DNA from: Acanthamoeba castellanii str. Neff
Taxonomy: Eukaryota; Discosea; Longamoebia; Acanthamoebidae
Assembly: GCF_000313135.1 (NCBI RefSeq)
Contig: NW_004457620.1
Location: forward strand, 20,388-84,387
DNA: 64,000 nt
Reading direction: 5' to 3'
The translations under genes were made by a program, and so were the position numbers. Positions 20,207 to 30,200 of the stretch are shown piece by piece. Under the pieces are notes generated by a model, which was not told the origin of the DNA, ran no database searches, and worked only from the letters and a program-made list of their open reading frames with translations. Positions within the stretch are counted from its first letter, which is position 1. Each line of letters starts with the position of its first letter.

Positions 20207-22088
20207 ATGGAGGCACCCACTCCTACGAATGCCAGCGCGGCGGCCGCCAGCGGCTTTGCGGGCTACCACAAAATCCAGGATAGGTGCGGCGGCCCATGGC
20301 TTTTGTGAGGTGGTGGGTATTGTTGGGGGGGGGGAGTGACCGACCTCTGACGACATGCACTCGAGTGCGCTGCAGCACACGAAACTGGGTCCTCCCGCGC
20401 GGCGGCAAGTCCTTCGGCAAAGCCTGGGCCGCCACCGAAAAAGTACGCTGTGCGTGTCGTGCTGTGGCGTGTGCGTGTGCGTGTGACGTGTGCGTGTGCG
20501 GTGTGACTGACACACACATCAGGTGCACGGGGCCAACTTCTGCTTCATCGTGAGCCGACGTGCGGACGGGCAGGTCGAGGTGCGGTGCGGCAAGCGGCGC
20601 GAGGTGCTGCGCGACGGGGAGGACTTCTTCGGCCACGCCGTGCTCCTCGACCGCCTGCGGCCGCAGGTCCTCCGCCTCTTCGCCCACCTCGAGCAGCACC
20701 AGACCACCCTCCTCGCCGACCACGTCTCCGGCCTCCGTACATTTTATTCTCTTTCCATTTATTTATTTTATAATATTTATATGTTGATTTTAATATTTAT
20801 TTAACAATATTAATAATAATGCAGACAAGGCGTCGAGTAAGAAGACGAGCGAGGCGACGACGGCGCCGGCGGCGATTGAGCGGGTGCTGCTGTTCGGGGA
20901 GCTGTGCGGGGGGCGCTACCCGCACCCCGAGGTGCCGCCGGACGCGCGGGTGGAGGCGGTCCAGACGGGCGTGTACTACTCGCCCACAATCGAGTTCTAC
21001 GCCTTCGACATTGCCCTCGAACTGGCCGGCGGGCGCCTCAACGAGGCCACCGACGACTCCCTCTTCTTCCTCGACTACGACAAAGTGCGTGCGCGGTTGG
21101 GCGTGTGCGGTGAGCGTGTGCGGTGGGCGTGTGCGGTGCGGCGGCCGTGTGCGGTTCTCATGCATAACGTGGGTCCGCCAGGCGCTGGAGATCTTCCGGA
21201 GCGTGGAGCTGTTGTGTGCGGAGCCGCTGGCCGTGGGCACCTACGAGGAGATGCTCGAGCACCCGGTCGAGTTCGAGTCCACGATCCCCGCGCGGTTGGG
21301 CCTTCCGCCGCTGCCCACGCCCAACCGAGCTGAGGGAGTACGCACTCCTTGCGTGTGTCGTGTGGTGTAGTGTGTGTCGTGCGTGTGCCTGGTGTGCGTG
21401 TCACGGGCTAACGAGTGTGCCGCACACACAGATTGTGTTGAAACCAATGAAGACGCTCTATGTGGCGACCAGCAAAGGTTCATCGACGCGGGCGATCGTC
21501 AAGAAGAAGACCAAACAGTTTTCAGAAGAGAATCAGTACGTACCACCCAGGATAGAGCTTACAGCGCACTCACTGACACGACACGACACTCACGACACGC
21601 GACACGACACGACACGACACGACCAACGACACGCACGGATGCAGGTACCACCAGGCGGAGAAGTGGCAGGCCAAGCCAGCGGACGGGTCGGGCTACGGCC
21701 CCTCGGAGGCGGAGATGATCGAGTTCGAGATGTACGCCCTCATCACCCGCAACCGGCTCAACAACGTCATCTCCAAAATGGGTACGAGCCTTGGCCTTCT
21801 CAATCAATTCGGCGTGTGCGCACACGTGTGCGGTGGTGCGTGTGCGGTGCCACTTACACCGATCGTGCAAAAGGCCGGGTGGAGGCCAACGAAAAGGAGA
21901 AGGTGGTGGAGCTGCTGCGCAAGTTCATGGAGGACGTGATGGAGCAGCTGCGGGAGGACAACGCCGACGCCATTCGGGCGCTGCCAACCGCCGCCAAGAC
22001 CGACCTCAACGCCAAGCTGCGCGCCGAGTGCAAGCAGATCATCGTCCAGCACTTCAAGGACCTCGCCGCCGAGCGTAAAGCAGTGTAG
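20207..22088 (+). CDS. RNA ligase, Rnl2 / kinetoplastid editing-ligase family
   Basis: Eight exons: 20207-20283, 20376-20442, 20523-20736, 20825-21084, 21182-21337, 21432-21535, 21645-21781, 21874-22088; 409 residues, all phases closing. Nucleotidyltransferase motifs are in order: motif I EKVHGAN with the predicted adenylated Lys48; motif III LLFGELCGG; motif IIIa EFYAFDIAL; motif IV AEGIVLKP (Glu257, Lys262); motif V AIVKKKTKQF. The C-terminal region (LITRNRLNNVISKMG, ELLRKFMEDVMEQL) resembles the extra domain of trypanosome REL1/REL2. By family it seals nicked RNA, usually bridged by a complement, using ATP. No obvious mitochondrial presequence is seen. The real substrate is unknown. It is not a tRNA-splicing RtcB or Trl1 type enzyme. 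Confidence 0.88.
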
Positions 22089-22231
22089 TGTACTACGTTA
22101 ATAATATATTACATTTATAATTGATATAAATATTAAAATCAATTACGTAGTCATTTATTTTAACTGTGTGAAGTATTATTATTTGTGCAAAATAAAACAA
22201 ATCCAACTACTACTCGCCGAGTAGAGCGCCA

Positions 22232-23440
22232 CTACTGGTGCTGGGCGGGGTAGGGGTAGGCGTTGGAGGAGTAGCCGGAGGACATCTGCACCACGCCGCC
22301 GTAGGGGGCGTAGCCTCCGTTGTAGCCGCTCTGCGGTGGTGGCTGCGCCCAGTACTGCTGGGGCTGCTGCTGCTGCTGCTGGTACTGCTGCGGGAGCTGC
22401 TGCTGGCCAGAGGCGCTGAGCGAAGGGTAGATGGGCGTGTAGCCGCTCTGGGTGGCCTGCGCCGCGCCCCACGCCTGCTGCTGCTGCTGCGGCCAGGCAC
22501 CGCCCGCCGGGGCGCTGGGCGCATACGCGGCCTGCGTGGGCCGCTGGTCTGGAATCGGCTGGCTGTAAAACTGCGTCACCTGTTGTTCACAGCACGACAC
22601 ACGACACACGACACACGACACACGACACACGACACACGACACACGACACACGACACACGACACACGACACACGAAGGCATAAGTCAAAAAGTGTAAAGAA
22701 GGACCGTTTTCTTGATGAAGAAGAAGAAGGTGGACCTTGCCACGGATGGCGCTCTGGATGGCGTCGACCCAGGAGTCGAATTCAAGCTGGTTGTCCGCTT
22801 CCACGTAGTAGCGTCGCGACGGCGTGTCGATGGCAAACACGTACCTGCGCATGCAACCGCACACACAACACACGACCGCACGCGCACATGATCAGGTGAG
22901 GACCACGAGAAAGGAGAAAGAAGGAGAAGAAGACGCCACGTACTTGGGCTGGACGCTGCTGGGAAAGGTCCCGTTGTTGAGTGCCACGCTGGCGCCCTTG
23001 AGCTGGATCACGCCCTGCGGCTCCTCCGACTTTTAAAACAAAAAAAAGTAATGATGGAGATGAGAAAACGTAAACGCAGAATGCAGGGTGATGAAGTTTC
23101 TACAGAGCTTCCTTGATCAGGAGGAAAGAGAAAGAGGAATGGGTGAACGTACGGCTGGGCTGACAAAATAGTAGAGGGCCATCCCGCTGAGGATCCAGAA
23201 TCGTCGTTTCCAGTTCTTGATGATGCCGCCCTGCTTCACCAGGTAGCCCTCCCTGATCGCATTTTGTCGGAGGAAGGCAGGTCCATTTGTCCGAATTGCG
23301 GCTGCTTGCTGCCCTCGCGCCGCGTAGCCAGGGTAGGTGCTCGTGGTGGTATAGACGGGGCGGGATGAACACGATGATGAGGTCGTGGTGTAGCTGCAGG
23401 GGGCAGGCGTGCAGGTAGATCTACTATTGTGGCAGGACAT
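22232..23440 (-). CDS. PH-domain protein with Gln/Pro/Tyr-rich tail
   Basis: Four exons: 23440-23153, 23029-22944, 22844-22736, 22579-22232; 276 residues. A PH domain spans the first three exons: REGYLVKQGGIIKNWKRRFW, LYYFVSP, PQGVIQLKGASVAL, YVFAIDTPSRRYYVEADN, and the closing helix EFDSWVDAIQSAI with the invariant Trp. The basic KxnR pattern in the first strands suggests phosphoinositide binding, not proven. The C-terminal 115 residues are rich in Gln, Pro, Tyr and Gly (QQQQQAWGAAQ, QQYWAQPPPQ), like a prion-like or signalling tail. An ATG at 23539 in the same frame would add 33 residues; the inner ATG is preferred because the upstream part is low complexity. Intron 3 is a (ACACGAC)n array. 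Confidence 0.82.
22592..22673. repeat. Heptamer tandem array (ACACGAC)n in an intron
   Basis: About eleven head-to-tail copies of a 7-bp unit inside intron 3 of the PH-domain gene. It reads GTGTCGT on the coding strand, the same motif that fills many introns in the window. Confidence 0.85.
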
Positions 23441-23688
23441 GATAATATAATATTGTGCTGTGTTCTCTGCAGGCGTGGAGTAAAGATGATGAGAGGCGGA
23501 GTAGTTGTTGATGTTGATGTTGGGGCGATGGTTGCACAAAAAGAAAAGGAGTATTAATTCAAGAAAATAAGAAAAAACCTATATTTCTTCATTCCCGGTG
23601 GCTCAATGATCCGGAGGTCGCTCCGGGCTACAACGTGATCTGATACCTCCTTCCGCTCAACGATCGAGAACGCTATTTACAATATACG

Positions 23689-23689
<1 letters not shown>

Positions 23690-23749
<60 letters not shown>
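23690..23749. repeat. (GT)n microsatellite, about 30 units
   Basis: Uninterrupted GT dinucleotide run between the 3' end of the secreted-protein gene and the PH-domain gene. Confidence 0.95.
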
Positions 23750-23750
<1 letters not shown>

Positions 23751-23779
23751 AAGAGAATGTGATAATCAGCACATGTTTC

Positions 23780-25212
23780 TTAACACCGCAGGAAAGCAGC
23801 TGATTGATTGATGTACCTGGTCTTCATCCTGGTGAGCATGTCGACCTGCGCCAACACTCGCGTGCCGTCCGCGTCCTGTTGTGTCACGAGACGGCCGAGC
23901 GCAGGGTTGGTGTTAGGGTTGTTGCGGTCTCACCGGAGTGGAAGTGGAAGTGGAAGGCGATTGGGGGCGTACGTCGGCAGCGGCGGCCTCGACGTTGAGA
24001 TAGGGCTTCTTCTTGAGGTAGGCGTAGACGCTGAGCGAGCCGTCGTCGGTCGGGGCGTGCTGGCTCTGCTGCAGCACCACGTTCAGCCCCTCGGCCTGCC
24101 CCACCGCGCGCCCAGAAGTCCATTGAGTCGATCGAGCCGATCACCGTTGGCCTTGTGGCACTGTTCGTTGATGGCGAGGAATGCAGAGGAATGCAGTTGC
24201 ACCTTGAGCTTCTCGAAGAAGGCGTTCTCGGTGACGAAGAAGAAATCGCGGGCGAAGGCTCCCGGAGCGATGAACACCTTTTCGGCTTCGTTGGCAAAGG
24301 GACCGCCGGGCAGGTACAGCGACGCGTTGTAGTTCGGCCCATTGTTGTGCAGCGTGACCACAGTCTGACGCGTTGCGAGTGTTGGTTGGCGTGTGGCGTG
24401 TGGCGTGTGGCGTGTGGCGTGTGGCGTGTGGCGTGTGGCGTGTGGCGTGTGGCGTGTGGCGTGTGGCGTGTGGCGTGTGGCGTGTCGTACCGGCAAGCGA
24501 TTGAAGTCATAGATCTCGAGCAGGCGCTGGGAGAAGGCGAGGACGTGCTTGGCCGCGACCGGCGAATAGGGTCCGTACTCCTTGAGCGTGGCTTCCACTC
24601 CGACCGGCGTGAACATGCGGTTGGGATCGAACGTGTAGACCGTGCCCTCCAGCTTGAACGACACCAACCTCTCACCCCCATGCTCTAATAGCGTAATCGA
24701 CCTGTGACGTGTGCGGTGGTGCGTGTGCGGCGGTGTCGTGCGTGTTGTGCGTGTTGTGAGTGTCGTGCGTGTCGTGCCGAGGTGAATCACGCGGCTGGGA
24801 AAATATATAAAAATGAAATAAAAATAAAAGAACGAAGACGAAGAGGAAAGAGCGAAGGAAGAACGAAGCGGAGGGGCAGTACCCGCCGTAGTAGTAGAGG
24901 AGGACCTTGGCGGCCACGACCGACGTGTTCTCGTTCTGGTGGACGTTCAGGAAGTGCAGGGCGGCGCGGGCGGCACCAGACGAAGTGGGCACCGGCGCAG
25001 CAAACACGCTGATGTTCACCGCAGTCTCGCCCAACTGCTCACCCCCAACGAAGTATTTCACTTGATTAACAATAATACAATAAATCAATAAAGGATGGCT
25101 AACGTACGAGGAAAGGGTAGACGCTCTTTGTCGGGAGCTGAAACGACAACGCCGATGCGACGAAGCAGCATCCAACCACCGCCACTAACACCCACGCGTG
25201 CCAACTACCCAT
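23780..25212 (-). CDS. Secreted protein of unrecognised, bacterial-looking family
   Basis: Exons: 25212-25108, 25034-24883, 24794-24491, 24364-24203, 24095-23973, 23875-23780. The first exon encodes a signal peptide (WVLVAVVGCCFVASALS). Conserved-looking blocks are VYTFDPNRMFTPVGVEATL, VVTLHNNGPNYNASLYLPG, RDFFFVTENAFFEKLK, LNVVLQQSQHAPTDDGSLSV and YLNVEA. I recall similar strings (FDPNR-FT, LHNN, DDGSLSVY, VNVEA) in uncharacterised secreted bacterial proteins, so lateral transfer is possible, but I cannot name the family or reaction. The repeat at 24780-24693 has intron composition yet no GT donor; it is in frame and would be translated as Thr/His/Arg-rich sequence. The end is uncertain: stop at 23780, or a last exon ending near 23657. 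Confidence 0.55.
24391..24486. repeat. Heptamer tandem array (GTGTGGC)n in an intron
   Basis: About thirteen copies of a 7-bp unit make up most of the intron between 24490 and 24365 of the secreted-protein gene; they read CCACACG on the coding strand. Confidence 0.9.
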
Positions 25213-25291
25213 CTTACAATAATTATAATAATGTGATACTAAAAATGAAAACGCAATAAATAGAAAAAAACATAACAATTTGTTCTGACAT

Positions 25292-28200
25292 TTACAAGAC
25301 CGCGGCGAGGCTGGGCAGGCGCGAGAGGCCGCGGAGGAGCTGCTTGGACTTGTCCTTGACGGTCTCCTCCTCTTCGGCCCGGGCCTCCTCCCGGTCCTGC
25401 TGGGTGATGGCCTCGTCCTTGCGCTTGAGCCGGTCGACCTCGACCCCCTCGCCGATGATCTCCAGCTGCAGCCGGAACCACTCCTTGACTCGGTCGAGAA
25501 ACTTGGCCACCTCCGGGTGGGCCACGATCTCGAAGAAGAACTGGAAGTCGTGGTTCATCTGCTCCCCCACCACCAGCTCCATCTCTAATCGATCATGTGG
25601 GTATGTGTTGTGTGAGGAATGCTTGGAATGTTGATAGCACACATCGCACACGCACACACGCACGCGTACCGAGCCCCTGGTCGCGGCCCTTCTGGACGAG
25701 CCGCTGGATGTCGTCCCACAGGGGCTCCTGGTCTCCGCCGGTGACGAGCAGCGGCGGCAGCCCGAGCAGGTCGCCGTAGATGGGCGACACGTAGGGCGAG
25801 TAGATCGACGCCCGGTTCACCGCCCAATCCAGCTCGTCCTCCTCCGCCTCCCGCTGGGCCTGGGCCTCGCTGTCGTCCCCTGCCACGTCAGCAGCCCCTC
25901 GACCGCTTCGGCCGCGGCCGTGGCCGATGTGGTGTCGTACGCGGTGGCGGCGGGTGGTGCCCTCCTTGACGTTGACCATGTCGACGCTCATCTGTCGCTG
26001 GCGCGCGCGGTGCTGGCGGAGCTCTTCGCGGGTCTTGACGACCTGGCGCATCCGCAGCTCGTCGTGGAGCAGGGTGCGCAGGTACTCGGTCTGCGCACGG
26101 ATGGCGACCGAACGGATGCGCGCTTGGTCCTTCTCGCGCTTGGTCCGCGCGGCCTTGACCTGCGCCCGCAGGCCCCACTTGAACCGGCGCTCCAGCTCCC
26201 GGTTCTTGCGCACCGTGAACGGGTAGTCCGTCGGCTGCAGCCCCAGATAGGCGTGCACGAACCTCAAACCCTGCGTGGAGCGTTCTACATCAGCGAGTGC
26301 CGTGCGTGCGGTGTGTGCGGCGTGCGGCGTGTGCGGCGTGTGGTACGATGTGATAGGGGCGGAAGACGGCGGGCTTGGGGTAGTTGCTGAAGCGGAAGGC
26401 CGAGCTGTGCTCGCTGAGGTCGACCCAGGGCGACAGCAGCATGGCGCAGAGCGGAAAGGGCGGGAACAGCTCGCGCTCGTGCTCGTCGAGCTCGAATGGC
26501 AGGCAATGACCGCCGCATGAACCGCCGGTCGCGCGCCAGCTTGCGGCGCCACTCGGCCCGCACCTCGTCGTTCAGCCGGCGCCGGTACTCGCGCCGCCGC
26601 CTGATCTCGGACTCGTCGCCCTCGGCCCCGCGCGTAGTGGTCGGCGCCGCCTCGGCCTGGTCGTAGTGCGGCATCTCGTGACCGAAGAGGTCCTGAATGC
26701 CGCGTCCGAGGCGGTCCTCCTCGCGCAGCATCCACATCTCCATGGTCCCGCGCCGGCGGCGGTTGTGCTGCGCCGCAGCGGCCGGGCCTGGCGCGTGCGG
26801 GTTGCAGATGTCCGGGTCGTTCTGGGCGTGGACACAGTCGTAGTCGTCATCATCAGCCCGGTCGCCTTCATCACACATCGTCCGGCGTTCATCGCGCATT
26901 TGTTTGTTGAGGCGCGCCTGGCGGATCAGAAACAGGAGGCTGAGCGACAGGTTGCCCCCTGCGCTGTCTCCGGCGATGATCAGTCGCTCGGGCGGAATGT
27001 TGCCTCCCTGTTGTGAAACCAGGTGGTCAGGAACCACACACACACGCACACACAACCACACGCGACACACACGACACACTCGAAGCGCACGACGGAAACC
27101 TTTTCGTCGATGAGCCAGAGGTACGTCTTCCAACACTGGCGCAGGGCGGTGGGGAACTGGTTCTCGGGGGAGAGGCCGTAGTCCATCAGGAAGAACTGGA
27201 TCCCGCCCAGCAGCTTGCTCATCTTCACCGCCCACTGCCTGTACGTCGTGACTTCCCCTGGGATAGACCAATTACAATTTTGTATGAGTGTGGTTGCGTG
27301 TCACGTTCTGGCATGTAACATGCGGGAATTCTTGGAATTCCATAGGAGTTTTGGTGATGGGAGTGGCAGTACCCATGCAGAAGCCGCCGCCGTGGATGAA
27401 GAAGATGGTGGTGTTGTTCTCCACCTTGTCCCGCTCGAAATCGGCCTCAAGCCGGACCCCGCGCCGGCCGTGCCTGCGCTCGGCCTGCATGCTGGGCGAG
27501 TAGCACACAAACTCGCCCTTCACGAACTCGTTGACCCGCACGGGCGGTACACCCCATCCCCTGGCGGCTTCCTACGCGGATACAAATGTCTACAGCATCG
27601 CACCAGCCACTGGTCAGAACTTTCATGTGCTGCACACGAAAGTGCGGTGCGTGTGCGTGTGCGTGTGCGTGTGCGTTGGTGTGCGGTCGTGTGAGAAGTG
27701 ACTGATGTGGATTGACGTGGTACCTGAGGTCGTCCCAGCGGAGAAGATAGTGGTGGTCCACCACCTTGATCACCGCCCGATAGCCCAGCTCTGATGTAAA
27801 AGAGAATGAAAATGAAGATGCCTCACATTCTCAGTTGAAATGGAAATGTGTGCATAAATTGTAGAACCTTCGTACCGGTGACCCAGTTGAAGGAGGGGTA
27901 GATGGGACCTCTCGCGATTCTGCGGGGCATGACGAACAGGGCCTGCACAGCAGCGGTGAGGAGGACCGCGTCCTTCCGGACCCGCACCCGGCCCTTCCTC
28001 CCCTTTTTCCTCTTCCTGTGGTCACTCTGGTCGCTGCGGTGATTGGCCATCACCTCCGCCATCTCATTGCCCGTCAGCATCATCCCCGTGGCCTTGACCG
28101 CGACCTCCCCAGGACCCTGCAGGGAGCTGCTGGTGCCAGCCGTCTCCTTCATCTCCTCCATCTCCTCCGTCTCCTTCAACTCCTCCTTCTCCTTCTTGTT

Positions 28201-28350
28201 CTTCTTCTTCTCGTCATCATGCTTGGGTCCGAGCACCTCGATGTGCCGCTCGGCCATGGGGAGCGGAGCCCAATAGGCAGCTGATGCTTCGGAGGGGGAA
28301 GGGTGGTGGCGCACTTCCTCGTCCGGGGCCAGCGTTGCACTCGAGTCCAT
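25292..28350 (-). CDS. Hormone-sensitive-lipase-like alpha/beta hydrolase (GDXG family)
   Basis: Exons: 28350-27876, 27790-27717, 27571-27373, 27257-27100, 27007-26347, 26270-25670, 25584-25292; about 820 residues. The catalytic set is complete: oxyanion motif FFIHGGGFCMGT, nucleophile IIAGDSAGGN, acid in LLVTGGDQEPLWDD, and His in EQMNHDFQFF. This is the HSL/GDXG arrangement of acyl-ester hydrolases. Two charged insertions interrupt the fold: about 130 residues after the nucleophile (MWMLREEDRLGRGIQDLFG, ESEIRRRREYRRRLNDEV) and another before the acid (KAARTKREKDQARIRS). In exon 5 the frame slips by one base between RRFMRR and FELDEHERELF (about 26491-26525) with no room for an intron. The exon 2 donor is also uncertain (27717 keeps phase, but with an unusual GTCAAT donor). 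Confidence 0.8.
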
Positions 28351-28888
28351 GTCCGGCGTGTGTCGTGTGAACTCAATATAGGATCAGTGTGTGCCGTACT
28401 ACTTACGTGTAGTGTGGGTCGTGTGTCGTGTGGTCGGTGACCGCGGGGTGGTGAGCATGCAGGGTGCGATAAGCCTGAACCTGATTTGGTCGAAATTCAG
28501 GCCCGAACCAAGGGAAATTAGTGGTGAAATCCGCAAGCTCGGCTTGTTTCTCTGCAACCTCGAGTTTTGGTCCGTCCACTGCGGACCTCAACCAAAGAGG
28601 GAGGGTACCCTGTACCGCATTGAGCGACCCAACCGCGACTAGTAGGCTAGGATTTTAAACATTTATTTCTTCACGAATCTTCAAGAATTGGCCAGCTGGC
28701 CATGGGCACTCAGAGCGATGTCACTCGATGACGCTCAGCCTCCACCCGCTCTGGCCAGCTAATGGCGCGACGTAGCCCACTGTCACAGTGATAGTGGACA
28801 GGTCGGTTGCTCCATTTCTGGGTATTTTCTTTTTGGCCAAAAAGAAAAGCCCCAGAAATGTTCCACGTTTCTGGTATTTGTTGTAGTG
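28351..28888. other. Intergenic region between divergent lipase and F-box/ankyrin genes
   Basis: No exon could be supported. The last 80 bp contain the palindrome described separately. The rest shows no clear repeat or promoter element. Confidence 0.4.
28813..28860. repeat. 48-bp near-perfect palindrome upstream of F-box/ankyrin gene
   Basis: Two 24-base arms (28813-28836 and 28837-28860) are reverse complements at 22 of 24 positions, with the centre at TTGGCCAA and no loop. The outer ends read CATTTCTGGG and CCCAGAAATG. It ends 28 bp before the ATG at 28889, so it lies in the promoter or 5' leader. Confidence 0.9.
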
Positions 28889-30144
28889 ATGGAAGCGGAG
28901 GGCAACTTCTTTGGGGGAGGCCTGGCAGAGCTGCCGGTGGAGGTGGTGCTCGAGGTGCTGGCATGGCTACGGGTTGCTGACCTGGTGCGGGCCGAAGCCG
29001 TATGCCGGCGCTGGCGCGCTTTCCTGAGCGCCGCATCGCCCCTCGGTTCCACCCTCTGGCGGACCGTACCCCCCCCACAACTTTCTTCTGCCCTCCACCT
29101 ACTTACGCTTATTTTTATGACTTAAATGATATCATATCATCTCATAATTATTTAATATTGTTGAATTAATTTTTGTTTTAACTTCACTTTTAAGGCCCAC
29201 ATGGCAGAGTTCGGCGGGCCGAAGCCGCTCCCGGTAAGGGAGGAATCCGGCGGCAGCAGCAAGCAAACGCGCAAGCTCAGACTGCACCAGGACAAGCGCG
29301 GCGATTGGCGTCTCTTCTGCCGCACCTCTCTGCGCACCCTTTACCGGTACACACCCACGCACCGCACACACGACCAACGACACGACACGACACGACACGA
29401 CCAGCGACTGAAGACGATTGCAGGCTTGGCGGTGGTCGGCCGTTGGACCAACCCGCTACCAACGACGGCGACGATGCCTACCGCCACTACCGCATGTACC
29501 ATCACACATTGGCGGAGGTGGACTCGGTCAAGGCCCTGATCCGGTGGACCTTCTCGTGCGGCCACCACGCGGCCTTGCGCGCCTCCTCCGCCCGACGACG
29601 CGGCCCGCCATCCAGCGCCTCGCCCGCAACCTCGTACACGGCTGGCCCCTCGACGACCAGGCCAGCGGGCCATTGGCCCACGGCGTTGAGCCGCTGGCGT
29701 GGGCGCTGAAGAGCCGCAGCGTCGAGCTGCTCGCGCTGGTGATGGACATGCAGGTGATGCCAACGAGCCCGAGCCGGCTGGTCGACCTGCTGGCGATCAT
29801 CACCGCCCGCCACCAGGACGCGGCGGCGATCACCGCGCTCGTGCTCTCTCGACTCCCTGTCGCCCCGTCGGTCATCTTTCACGTCGCATGTGCGTGGCTA
29901 TGCGTGCGTGTGCGGTTTTGCGTGTGCGTGTGCGATAGTGAGTGTGCGACACGTGCCCAACTTGACGATGATGGTGTTGGGGGGCGTATACGACAGGCGA
30001 GAGGGAGGAGGTGGAGGTGGCCCGGGTGTTGCTGGCGCATTGCAAGAGCCCCGAGTCCAGAGCCGCGCTGCTGACGTCAACCGTTGCCAGCGAACACTGC
30101 GGTGCGTCGAACTTTCAGCACCACTGCTGCCGTCGATGCTTATT

Positions 30145-30200
<56 letters not shown>

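Noticed and set aside
22592..22673. Regular short repeats as a CRISPR array
   Set aside because: Units are 7 bp with no unique spacers, inside a eukaryotic intron; the same holds for 24391-24486.
23690..23749. (GT)n tract as a recombination hotspot or Z-DNA element
   Set aside because: Several similar tracts exist in introns here; nothing in the sequence supports a specific function.
28470..28640. Possible transposon relic upstream of F-box/ankyrin copy 1
   Set aside because: No terminal repeats, ORF or second copy in the window.
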